Origin: an uncultured Clostridium sp.
Lineage (GTDB): Bacteria; Bacillota; Clostridia; Lachnospirales; Lachnospiraceae
Direction of reading: 5' to 3'
Length of the DNA stretch: 64,000 nt
NCBI GenBank assembly: GCA_900539185.1
Contig: UQBG01000007.1
Location: 1 to 64,000, forward strand
Of this stretch, positions 25,781 through 32,887 are shown in pieces. Positions within the stretch are counted from its first letter, which is position 1. Each line of letters opens with the position of its first letter. A program made the position numbers and the translations under genes. The notes below the pieces were generated by a model that was not told where the DNA came from, did no database searches, and worked only from the letters and a program-made list of their open reading frames with translations.

Positions 25781-26509
25781 CTACTCCTTCGTAGCGGCAG
25801 CCTCCGCTGTCTGTCCGTCTGTTTCCTTATCATAGCCCTCAATCGCCTCGGCAGCCCATGCAGACTTCTCATCAAGCTTCTTATGCTCCTTCAGGCAGAT
25901 CAAAACTTCTTTCATCTTACGGATCCGCTCTCTGGCTTCTCCGGCCACCTGCTTTGCATACAGAGACTTTCGAAGTTCTCGTGGGCACTCCAGTGCATAG
26001 CTGTCACCGATCATAATCCGTTTCCGCTCTCCAAAGAATACATGATACTCTCCGATATGTGCACACTCCACTACTCTGGCACCTGTCTTCTCTGCCAATA
26101 CCGCAAAGCCCGGCTGAAACTCACTCATTTCTCCCTTTGATGTCTTTCCCTCCGGGAAGATCAGAATCGAATGTCCTGCCTCTAACAGCTTTCTGCATGC
26201 ATCATACCAACCGGTATCCATACCGGACCGGTCTACCGGCACGCTTCCATATGCCTTTAGAAACACACCGAACTGCTTCTTATCATACCAGTCCTTTGCG
26301 ATCAGAAAATACGGCTTCTTCTTATGAAGAACCGATGCGATCAAAGCTCCATCGTTGTGGCTCATATGATTACAGATAAATACCACCGGAGCATTGTCCT
26401 TCATAAGCTCTGCTACTTTTCGATTCTTATATATCACCTTCGGACGATATGCCAGATACATACCTGCCTGAATCACGCCCCGCAGGAATCCCTGAACCAC
26501 TTTTCCCAT
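25781..26509 (-). CDS. PlsC-like lysophospholipid acyltransferase
   Basis: About 242 residues from ATG 26509, which has GGAGG five bases upstream; the ATG at 26545 has no Shine-Dalgarno. The acyltransferase motif HX4D is NHMSHND, motif II is around VPVDRSG, and FPEGKTS is motif III, all as in 1-acylglycerol-3-phosphate acyltransferases. A hydrophobic N-terminal segment suggests membrane association. As first gene of the operon it may transfer the ACP-bound product to a glycerol- or other lipid head; this parallels acyltransferases in aryl-polyene clusters (comparison from general knowledge). Confidence 0.85.
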   Translation of the reverse strand: MGKVVQGFLRGVIQAGMYLAYRPKVIYKNRKVAELMKDNAPVVFICNHMSHNDGALIASVLHKKKPYFLIAKDWYDKKQFGVFLKAYGSVPVDRSGMDTGWYDACRKLLEAGHSILIFPEGKTSKGEMSEFQPGFAVLAEKTGARVVECAHIGEYHVFFGERKRIMIGDSYALECPRELRKSLYAKQVAGEARERIRKMKEVLICLKEHKKLDEKSAWAAEAIEGYDKETDGQTAEAAATKE

Positions 26510-26561
26510 GCTTTCCTCCATCGTACATTCCGTGTTTTCCGTCATTTACTGTCTAATCGAC

Positions 26562-26578
26562 GTAGTTTTAAAAACTAC
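26562..26578. promoter_or_regulatory. Palindrome before acyltransferase operon, candidate TetR operator
   Basis: GTAGTTTT-A-AAAACTAC is a perfect 8-bp inverted repeat around one base, about 50 bases before the acyltransferase start. On the minus strand a TATATT box lies about ten bases upstream of it, so a bound repressor would sit over the transcription start. The neighbouring TetR gene makes it the natural binder (inference). Confidence 0.6.
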
Positions 26579-26607
26579 CATATATGAATATAACGATTTA
26601 TGTAGAA

Positions 26608-26657
26608 AAATAATAGAAACAAAAATGGCCGGATGTACAAAAACCATACATCCGGCC
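26608..26657 (-). terminator. Terminator of the TetR gene
   Basis: An 11-bp perfect stem (26627-26637 with 26647-26657, GGCCGGATGTA) is followed on the minus strand by ATTTTTGTTTC. It separates the TetR gene from the acyltransferase operon, so the latter needs its own promoter. Confidence 0.88.
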
Positions 26658-26673
26658 GCATATGTGCAATAAA

Positions 26674-27231
26674 TTATTGTTTACTATTTTTCAACATCTG
26701 TTCCAATACACCTGCTAACATCTGCTTTAGCTGTACCATCTCTTCCTTTATGGAATACTTCATACCACGCTCTACCCACTCCGATATCGTTCCCTGCACT
26801 ATATAACGGCACATTCTGGCGATCTTCCGTTTATCGTGATCGGTCACTTCTTTCCCCTCCGCAGATAATTCAATCCAACGAAGCACTACGATATCTACCG
26901 CACTTCCTATATATCCGTATAAATCATCCTTCTTCGATGAAGTAAACAGGTGTCTGGCAATCTTTGGATTCTCATCCAGGAATTCAAAGATATCCTCGGA
27001 TGCCTGAATCAGACCACTTCCAGCCTCCATCTCTTCGATCATCCTTCGGATCTCCCGTTCCAGAATATCTGCCAGAATATTATAGGTATCCTCATAATAA
27101 TAGTAAAAGGTATTTCTGGTAAGGCCACATTCCTCTACAATGTCCTTCACCATCACCTTCTCAAAGTTTCGATCCTTCAACAGCTTCAGGAACGCGGTCT
27201 CTATTGCATTTTTCGTTATCTGCTGTTTCAC
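26674..27231 (-). CDS. TetR/AcrR-family transcriptional regulator
   Basis: 185 residues. The N-terminal helix-turn-helix is MVKDIVEECGLTRNTFYYYY (about 27-46), followed by a helical ligand domain. Members of this shape often sense acyl compounds or drugs. It is encoded immediately upstream of the fatty-acid-like operon, separated by its own terminator, and a palindrome lies before that operon. The regulator of the KS-CLF operon is therefore the most likely role. A small unknown gene lies 20 bases upstream. Confidence 0.88.
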   Translation of the reverse strand: MKQQITKNAIETAFLKLLKDRNFEKVMVKDIVEECGLTRNTFYYYYEDTYNILADILEREIRRMIEEMEAGSGLIQASEDIFEFLDENPKIARHLFTSSKKDDLYGYIGSAVDIVVLRWIELSAEGKEVTDHDKRKIARMCRYIVQGTISEWVERGMKYSIKEEMVQLKQMLAGVLEQMLKNSKQ

Positions 27232-27251
27232 TTATACTTCCTGCCTAATTC

Positions 27252-27563
27252 TTATTCCTGCTGTTCCTTATCGATCAGCTCCAGTGCCATATCTACCATT
27301 CTGCCCCACTGATGTGCCTTTATTACATCCGAGTAAAGCTCTCCGCCGTAATACAGATAGTACCATTCCCGTTCCTCTACGGATGGGTTCTGATTCCCCG
27401 TTTCCTCTACCATTTCCTGTGTCACTCTGGTATGAAAGTCCAGGAACTCCTGCATGAAATCCTGAAACTGTAAGTCCATCAGTCGGTTAAACTCCTCCCG
27501 ATACTCCTGCGATTCCCGGTGTCTGGCAAATCGTTTTTTTAGTTCTTCTTTCTTTGGCTGCAT
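27252..27563 (-). CDS. Hypothetical acidic helical protein
   Basis: 103 residues from ATG 27563 (GAGGTG six bases upstream). Charged and aromatic-rich (QPKKEELKKRFARHRESQEY, EEREWYYLYYGGELYSDVI), predicted mostly helical, no membrane segment or signal. I do not recognise a family. It lies 20 bases before the TetR gene on the same strand and may share its transcript. Confidence 0.6.
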   Translation of the reverse strand: MQPKKEELKKRFARHRESQEYREEFNRLMDLQFQDFMQEFLDFHTRVTQEMVEETGNQNPSVEEREWYYLYYGGELYSDVIKAHQWGRMVDMALELIDKEQQE

Positions 27564-27620
27564 CCTGTGCACCTCATTTCATCCTTACCATTGATTCTCT
27601 CTTCGTGTTCTCCACGCTAT

Positions 27621-28427
27621 CTATGCAATTCCCATACCCAGACAGATCAGCCACAGAATCAGCAGATGTGCCGGATAAAACAGATAGAACAACCATTTGA
27701 GCTTCCAGCCACGGCTCCCATTATACTTTGCCACCGGCCAGACCGCTATAAATGCCGTCAGTTCCATTGCACTGCTTAACAGAAGACTCAGACAGGTCAT
27801 CGCACTTGCCAGAACCTTCTTCTTCCGGAACAGGTACATCACTACAATCGCCAGTACCCCGACAGCCCCATAGTCTGTCTGAAGTACCCATGCAAGTGCC
27901 ATTCCGGTAATCGGAATACCGAACCGAAGCACCATCGCAGGGAACGGCGGCAGCTTACTCTCTCCCACCTTCTTCAATCCTATGATTGTGAGCAGACCTA
28001 TCGTCAGAGTAAAGAACACATTCTGATGGCGGATTTCAAACAACTGTCCCGCAAAGATCTGTTCTCTGCACAGATTAAATGCCATATCAAACGGAATCTC
28101 TGATACAATCGCAAATATAGCCATGCGTATCAAATACTTCCACTGATTTCTTGTATGTTCCAGTCCTTCCACCAGCAAAAATATAAATAGCGGGAATGCG
28201 ACTCTTCCAATACAACGTGTAATATAATACGCCACAGTCAGGCTCATACCCGAATCGCCCATATTCACTGTGACTACGGTTCCGACTCCCGGCTCCAACG
28301 CTGCCCGCTGCAGCATCAGTTTCTCCAATATAGCGGCTCCAACATGATCAATGAGCATCGTAATGATCGCGATCATCTTGATCGTACTGCCACTGATCCC
28401 TTTCTTTTTCTCTACGCACGCTTCCAT
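27621..28427 (-). CDS. TraX-like multi-helix membrane protein
   Basis: 268 residues from ATG 28427 (GAGGAG six bases upstream). IKMIAIITMLIDHVGA near the start, GRVAFPLFIFLLVEG and the C-terminal FYLFYPAHLLIL are marks of the TraX family. TraX of plasmid F N-acetylates pilin, but chromosomal homologues in Clostridia have no link to conjugation, and no transfer genes are nearby; acyl transfer to a surface molecule is possible. Confidence 0.85.
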   Translation of the reverse strand: MEACVEKKKGISGSTIKMIAIITMLIDHVGAAILEKLMLQRAALEPGVGTVVTVNMGDSGMSLTVAYYITRCIGRVAFPLFIFLLVEGLEHTRNQWKYLIRMAIFAIVSEIPFDMAFNLCREQIFAGQLFEIRHQNVFFTLTIGLLTIIGLKKVGESKLPPFPAMVLRFGIPITGMALAWVLQTDYGAVGVLAIVVMYLFRKKKVLASAMTCLSLLLSSAMELTAFIAVWPVAKYNGSRGWKLKWLFYLFYPAHLLILWLICLGMGIA

Positions 28428-28525
28428 TCTGCTCTCCTCACATCCGGCTACGCGTTGTTCCCACAAATACTCTGATAGCCTATTATATACTAATCGGCTT
28501 CAAAAATCTACTGCATACCTGCTAT

Positions 28526-28745
28526 CTATAGTACTATGACCAGAGTTCCGGCAGTTATCAATGCCGCCCCGACCGCTGACTTCACGGTGAACTTCTCGTG
28601 CAGGAATACAAATGCCAAAATCAGGATAATGACTATGCTCAGCTTATCAATCGGAACGACCGTGGATGCCTCGCCAAGCTGCAACGCCTTATAATAGCAG
28701 AGCCGCAAACACTGCAGACAACAGTGCCAATATAAACCACATCAT
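28526..28745 (-). pseudogene. EamA-type transporter broken by internal deletion
   Basis: From ATG 28745 (AAGGA upstream) the frame reads MMWFILALLSAVFAALLL and stops. One frame over, the sequence continues CYYKALQLGEASTVVPIDKL to the normal C-terminus (ITAGTLVIVL) at 28526. In intact small EamA/DMT proteins of about 140 residues, some 60-70 residues separate these parts. The gene has therefore lost an internal segment with a frame change. It still has a good promoter (28845-28873). Sequencing error alone cannot explain a missing middle. Confidence 0.8.
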
Positions 28746-28838
28746 ACTTGATCCTTCTTTCTTGTCACCATTTACTTTTTTCACAGGCATTCTTCCAGCA
28801 TCTCCTTTGCCATCTCTTCCGACACCGTCTTTGATGTT

Positions 28839-28857
28839 TTTACCAGTATAACACACT
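28839..28857 (+). other. Hairpin with T-run upstream of mgtE
   Basis: ACCAGT...ACTGGT closes a 7-base loop and is followed by TTTTTC on the plus strand. It overlaps the minus-strand -10 box of the EamA pseudogene promoter. It may be a small terminator protecting mgtE from upstream plus-strand transcription, or only coincidence. Confidence 0.35.
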
Positions 28858-28873
28858 GGTTTTTCATTGACAA
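28845..28873 (-). promoter_or_regulatory. Promoter of the broken EamA gene, facing away from mgtE
   Basis: TTGTCA (28868-28873), 17 bases, TATACT (28845-28850) on the minus strand. On the plus strand TTGACA (28867-28872) overlaps the same -35 box and could serve mgtE with a weak -10, so the two would be back-to-back promoters sharing one site. Confidence 0.6.
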
Positions 28874-28951
28874 ACCTTACGAAACCGTGTACCTTTAAAT
28901 TTATGGGAGTTTTCATAAACCTTTCATAATACACAGCAAGGAGGATCCAAC

Positions 28952-30298
28952 ATGGAGGAAGATATGACCCTTTTTCAACTGGTCAGCGAGAATCTGAATC
29001 AGAAAAAATTTAGCAAATTAAGAGAAATCATGGCTTCCGAGAACCCCGCGGATCTGGCTTTGCTCTTTACGGAATTTGAAGAAAAAAATGTCCTGCTACT
29101 CTACCGGCTTTTGCCAAAGGAACTGGCTTCCGATACCTTTTCCTATATGGACAGCGATATGCAGGGAAATCTGATCAACGGCTTCTCCGATAAGGAGCTG
29201 CGAGAGGTGCTGGATCAGACCTTTATCGATGATACCGTCGATATGATCGAGGAAATGCCGGCGAATGTCGTCAGCCGTATCCTGCGCAACTGCGATGCAC
29301 AGTCCCGAAATACCATCAATCAGATTCTAAAATATCCGGAGGACAGTGCAGGTACTCTGATGACGATCGAGTATGTGAATCTCAATCAGAAGCTGACAGT
29401 CAAGGAGGCCATCTCCCGAATCCGTAAGATCGGTCCAAACAAGGAGACGATCTATACCTGCTATGTCACAGAGGCGCGTAAACTGATCGGCATCGTATCC
29501 GTCAAGGATCTGCTGATCGCTCAGGACGATACCCTGATCAGTGATATCATGGAAACAAATCTGATCTATGTAGATACATTAGAAGATAAAGAAGTCGTTG
29601 CACACCAGTTCCAGAAGTATGATATTCTGGCTCTGCCGGTGGTCGATACGGAAAAACGTCTGGTCGGGATCATCACCTTCGACGATGCAATGGATGTCAT
29701 TCAGGAAGAGAATACCGAGGATATCTCCATTATGGCTGCTATGACACCGAGTGATGACTCCTACTTTAAGACCGGTGTATTCGCTCAGGTAAAGAACCGG
29801 ATCTTCTGGCTGATTATCCTGATGCTCAGCAATGCCATCACAGGATCTATCATCAGCAGCTATGATAAGGTCATTAGTACCCTGCCAATTCTGGTATCCT
29901 TCATGCCTATGCTGACCGGTACCGGCGGTAACTGCGGTTCCCAGAGTTCGGCTCTGATGATTCGCGGCCTGGCTCTGGGTGAAATTCATGTCAAAGACTT
30001 CCTCCGCGTCATGTGGAAGGAATTCCGCATCGCTCTGGTTGTCAGTGCAATCCTGGCTGTCATCAATGGTGCCCGCGTTCTGATCTTCTATCACGATCCA
30101 ACGCTGGCGATCGTTCTGACGTTATCGATCATTGCAACTGTTGTTCTTTCAAAGCTGATCGGCTGTCTGCTGCCAATCGCAGCAAAAGCGATCCATATGG
30201 ATCCGGCCGTTATGGCCGGTCCATTGATCTCTACCGTCGTAGATATCTGCACGACTATGCTCTACTACTCCATAGCCGTACAGTTCTTTCAGGTATAA
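28952..30298 (+). CDS. mgtE: Magnesium transporter MgtE
   Basis: 448 residues in the MgtE layout: N-domain of helical repeats (about 1-125), tandem CBS domains (about 130-250) and five transmembrane helices (about 280-448). SFMPMLTGTGGNCGSQSSAL forms the pore-lining region, and VVDICTTMLYYSIA ends the channel. The cytosolic domains close the Mg2+ pore when the ion is abundant. AAGGAGG lies six bases before the ATG. No magnesium riboswitch is visible in the short upstream gap. Confidence 0.95.
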   Translation: MEEDMTLFQLVSENLNQKKFSKLREIMASENPADLALLFTEFEEKNVLLLYRLLPKELASDTFSYMDSDMQGNLINGFSDKELREVLDQTFIDDTVDMIEEMPANVVSRILRNCDAQSRNTINQILKYPEDSAGTLMTIEYVNLNQKLTVKEAISRIRKIGPNKETIYTCYVTEARKLIGIVSVKDLLIAQDDTLISDIMETNLIYVDTLEDKEVVAHQFQKYDILALPVVDTEKRLVGIITFDDAMDVIQEENTEDISIMAAMTPSDDSYFKTGVFAQVKNRIFWLIILMLSNAITGSIISSYDKVISTLPILVSFMPMLTGTGGNCGSQSSALMIRGLALGEIHVKDFLRVMWKEFRIALVVSAILAVINGARVLIFYHDPTLAIVLTLSIIATVVLSKLIGCLLPIAAKAIHMDPAVMAGPLISTVVDICTTMLYYSIAVQFFQV

Positions 30299-30319
30299 TC
30301 GTGACTCATGCGTCCGGAA

Positions 30320-30709
30320 CTACGGATTCAAAAAGGTTTCCGCCAGACTCATGAGTCCTTCTTTTCCTGCGATGGAACGCAGTCCCAGTTCCACTTCCTC
30401 GCGGCTGAAGTCATGCTCCTCCAGATAGTCTTCGCTCTTCCGGTTCAGATAGGCATAAAAAAGAATCGGCAATCTGGCATTCTCATGATCTGCCCGCTCC
30501 GGCTGCTGTTCCACCCAGTCGTACAGCCGATCCTCCGCCTCGTTGATCTCTCCCGCATCGATCTGTGCCGTTAAGGCATCATACTCCTGCTTCTCAGCCT
30601 CATTTAACAGTTCTGCCGATGGTTCATCGGTATCGATGTCAAAGAGCAGCTTCAGCATCGTCCGTATCATTTCCTTCACCAGTTTCATTATGTAGTCTTC
30701 CCGTATCAT
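30320..30709 (-). CDS. Small acidic protein, DUF6483-like
   Basis: 129 residues, acidic, helical. IREDYIMKLVKEMIRTMLKLL at the N-terminus and repeat-like helices further on (EDRLYDWVEQQPER) resemble an uncharacterised clostridial family; the DUF number is from memory. No membrane segments. Convergent with mgtE, 21 bases apart. It is the last gene before the AT-rich patch. Confidence 0.65.
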   Translation of the reverse strand: MIREDYIMKLVKEMIRTMLKLLFDIDTDEPSAELLNEAEKQEYDALTAQIDAGEINEAEDRLYDWVEQQPERADHENARLPILFYAYLNRKSEDYLEEHDFSREEVELGLRSIAGKEGLMSLAETFLNP

Positions 30710-30781
30710 AATTTACCTCCCAAACTTCCGCATTATCTTGCGTACTATCTTACTCATTGACCTGATGTTTTGCCAATAATA

Positions 30782-31167
30782 TTATTCCATCAATCCCAAT
30801 ATATCTTGTTCACTCCAATATTCATTTGGATATATTGATAGTTCTTCTTTATGCTTACGAATAATTCTTTCTGGTGTTTTAGTATTATCATAAACATGCA
30901 TAATATCACATATATCAAGTAACTCTTTTATGTTATCAATTGATTTATAATATCTCTCAATAACCTTACCGCTATCAACATTATGCCCACCTGCTGCCAC
31001 ACGGGATTCTATTCTGGTAATATTAATTTGTGGATCAACTGTTAACACGAATATACATTTTATGAAATACCCCTCTTTTTTTGCTTTTCTTAAAAAATTG
31101 TTATTGTACTTTTCCCTGAACCATTTGGACCTGCTAATACAAGAATCATTGGTTTTCTATTCTGCAT
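30782..31167 (-). pseudogene. Zeta-toxin-like kinase broken by internal deletion
   Basis: ATG 31167 opens MQNRKPMILVLAGPNGSGKS, the P-loop start of zeta-toxin/AAA kinases, but the frame stops nine codons after the Lys. In another frame the C-terminal part continues RKAKKEGYFIKCIFVLTVDP and runs 88 further residues to 30782 (TRIESRVAAGGHNVDSGKV is the typical zeta-toxin helix). The central substrate-binding portion is missing. Zeta toxins phosphorylate UDP-N-acetylglucosamine; this copy must be inactive. It overlaps its upstream partner gene by 11 bases. Confidence 0.8.
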
Positions 31168-31387
31168 ACTTTCTTTCCCCGTTTGCATACTCTACATAAG
31201 CCCGCTTCTTTTCTTCATCATAACCCGCTATAGGTTTCTTACAAATCTTTGCTTTATTTATTGCTGCCTTAACAGCTTCAACCGCTCTTTCATCCATTTC
31301 ACTATCTGATTCTGTCAATGTGCTTTTCTCTTCTTCTCTTGATACAACTTTTATAATTCTACCACTTTTTGTGTTTACAGTTGTCAT
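31157..31387 (-). CDS. Putative antitoxin-like partner of the broken zeta toxin
   Basis: 76 residues, charged: MTTVNTKSGRIIKVVSREEE, then a helical acidic-basic middle and ERKYAE at the end. GGAGAG precedes the ATG. It overlaps the start of the zeta-toxin-like frame by 11 bases, the arrangement of a toxin-antitoxin operon. Sequence similarity to a named antitoxin is not evident to me, so the role is inferred from position. It remains intact while the toxin is broken. Confidence 0.6.
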   Translation of the reverse strand: MTTVNTKSGRIIKVVSREEEKSTLTESDSEMDERAVEAVKAAINKAKICKKPIAGYDEEKKRAYVEYANGERKYAE

Positions 31388-31480
31388 ATAAACATCTCTC
31401 CATTCTAATTAATACGAAAATGACTTCTCAATTACGCTTAATACTCAACTACTATAATATATATCTTATCACAATTTATA
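31388..31480. other. AT-rich gap before the putative antitoxin gene
   Basis: Very AT-rich. A candidate minus-strand -10 TATTAA lies near 31410, without a convincing -35. No further coding sequence is visible. Confidence 0.3.
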
Positions 31481-31507
31481 TAAAAAAACACCTCAGGATG
31501 AGGTGTT
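31481..31507 (-). terminator. Terminator of the MarR operon
   Basis: Stem AACACCTCA/TGAGGTGTT (31487-31495 with 31499-31507), 3-base loop, followed on the minus strand by TTTTTTT. It lies about 130 bases after the membrane-protein stop codon. The sequence between shows no gene I recognise, only a 23-codon open stretch (KKYKPQVSDSVESIFDAV) that may be the tail of a lost gene. Confidence 0.85.
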
Positions 31508-31636
31508 CATTACTTATTTTAAATGAATGTATTATTAGTTAGTCCAAACTAATCAGAATATAGCAAAAGATACTGCGTCAAAAATTGATTCCACGCTATC
31601 AGAAACTTGTGGTTTGTATTTTTTCGTTTGCCATAA

Positions 31637-32062
31637 TCAAAACTTTTCTTTCAGCTTTTCATAGCCGATATAATTTTTGATAAATATAACTCCTGCCAAT
31701 GCAAGTGCACAGCCGAGCCCAGAGTAGAAGAATGAAATGAAAATGTCAGGGAATACTCCTGCGGCTCTCAATCCGATACCTCCGCTCATCATACAGGCCA
31801 TAATGATGTATGCCTTTAAGTCAAAGAAATGCCAAAACGGTCTGTATTCTTCATAGTCCATAATTCTTTTTGTGTGCTTTTGGCTCATTTTGTAAAACAT
31901 TGTGCCAAAGAGCAAAAATACTACTATTGCAAGCAGAAACAGATACCATTTGGAACCTATTTCAAGATAAGACAGTACACCGAGTCTTGCCACATTAAAT
32001 CCGGCAATAAGCCACACGATACCTGCAATCAGCAACAGTGTTCTCTTCTTTACTTTAAAGAT
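31637..32062 (-). CDS. Four-helix membrane protein with apparent ATC start
   Basis: 141 residues if translation starts at the ATC at 32062 (IFKVKKRTLLLIAG...), which has a perfect GGAGG seven bases upstream. No in-frame ATG, GTG or TTG lies near that Shine-Dalgarno; a TTG at 32035 would cut nine residues and has no ribosome site. Hydrophobic segments fall at about 9-25, 36-56, 81-99 and 109-131. It follows the MarR gene by 16 bases and should be controlled by it. Function unknown; small membrane proteins paired with MarR regulators are common in Clostridia. Confidence 0.7.
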   Translation of the reverse strand: MFKVKKRTLLLIAGIVWLIAGFNVARLGVLSYLEIGSKWYLFLLAIVVFLLFGTMFYKMSQKHTKRIMDYEEYRPFWHFFDLKAYIIMACMMSGGIGLRAAGVFPDIFISFFYSGLGCALALAGVIFIKNYIGYEKLKEKF

Positions 32063-32078
32063 ACTAACACCTCCTCTG

Positions 32079-32507
32079 TTATTTATTATTCAAACAATCT
32101 TCTGCGTTATTGCAGATTTTTTCAAATATATTTTTGAATGTTGTGATTTCTTCATCCGAAAATCCTTTGAGCACATCGTGGGCAAACCGTTTTTGTGTAT
32201 CGATACCCTCGTAAATTATGCGTTTTGCACTTTCGGTCACAAAAATCTCTATGTGTTTTTTGTTGCTTTCACTTTGCTTCTTTTCAATCAAGCCTTTGTT
32301 TTCAAGCGATTTGAGTGAGGTTGAAACATGAGATTTTGTTGATTTGCGAATTTTGACAATATCTGCCGCCGTGTTGAATTCGGGGTTGCCGTGCAAAAAC
32401 ATCAGTATATCATATTCCATTTGTGTCAAATCGTACTTGTCACAAATAGATCTTGTAAGCGATTCGTAATAGCCGGTAATTGTTTTATGTTTATCCCAAA
32501 AATGCAC
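32079..32507 (-). CDS. MarR-family transcriptional regulator
   Basis: 142 residues from GTG 32507, six bases after AAGGAGG; the TTG at 32525 overlaps the Shine-Dalgarno. Winged-helix domain with TQMEYDILMFL, TAADIVKIRKSTKSHVSTSL (recognition helix) and a wing (EKKQSESNKKHIEIF). A perfect inverted repeat over its own start site makes autoregulation very likely. Downstream is a membrane protein gene. Located in the AT-rich patch, so probably acquired. Confidence 0.9.
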   Translation of the reverse strand: MHFWDKHKTITGYYESLTRSICDKYDLTQMEYDILMFLHGNPEFNTAADIVKIRKSTKSHVSTSLKSLENKGLIEKKQSESNKKHIEIFVTESAKRIIYEGIDTQKRFAHDVLKGFSDEEITTFKNIFEKICNNAEDCLNNK

Positions 32508-32527
32508 ATTATCCCTCCTTGTCAACC

Positions 32528-32571
32528 GTTCTATTTAGAACTATTATAGTGTGCGATATATGGTTTGTCAA
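32528..32571 (-). promoter_or_regulatory. marR promoter with palindromic operator
   Basis: Perfect consensus on the minus strand: TTGACA (32566-32571), 17 bases, TATAAT (32543-32548). Immediately downstream, GTTCTAAATAGAAC (32528-32541) is an inverted repeat with 6-bp arms, placed at the transcription start, as is typical of MarR operators. Confidence 0.88.
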
Positions 32572-32631
32572 TTCACAAATTCCGATTACGATTTCACCTG
32601 TTTTGTAACCCTTTTTAATATATAGGTCTGA

Positions 32632-32808
32632 GCAGTCGAGCAGATAATGCTTGCTACGATTATCGGTCAGGGAGTTGCCTTTGACATTGCGCTCCTATAT
32701 TTTGTGGTAAAAAAGAAATTGCATATTTGTATAAATGCAGGTGAATTCTGGTCTCTATGCAAATCAATTTTTAAGGTAGAACTCGCTCCTTTTATTGAGG
32801 GTGTCTGA
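32632..32808 (+). pseudogene. Possible MATE transporter remnant
   Basis: An open stretch of 58 codons on the plus strand reads ...LATIIGQGVAFDIALLYFVV, then KKKLHICINAGEFWSLCKSI and FKVELAPF before a TGA. This resembles an internal loop-helix region of MATE efflux proteins (ATIIGQ, FWSLCKPIFKVG-like). There is no Shine-Dalgarno and both ends are missing. A MATE gene beside a MarR gene is a familiar pairing, so this may be the relic of the regulator's former target. Assigned by eye. Confidence 0.4.
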
Positions 32809-32822
32809 TAGATTTTCAGAAT

Positions 32823-32857
32823 ATAAAGAAAACCCCGAAAATACTGGATTTTCGGGG
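32823..32857 (-). terminator. Terminator of the rplM-rpsI operon
   Basis: 10-bp perfect stem CCCCGAAAAT/ATTTTCGGGG (32833-32842 with 32848-32857), 5-base loop, followed on the minus strand by TTTTCTTTA. It lies 30 bases past rpsI and marks the boundary with the AT-rich patch. Confidence 0.9.
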
Positions 32858-32887
32858 TCTGTTGCTCTTTTTCGATATTCGTTTGAA

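Noticed and set aside
27621..28427. TraX-like gene as a sign of a conjugative element
   Set aside because: No relaxase, coupling protein, integrase or other transfer gene in the window; chromosomal TraX homologues are common.
28874..28951. Magnesium riboswitch before mgtE
   Set aside because: The gap after the possible promoter is under 80 bases and shows no M-box-like multi-stem structure.
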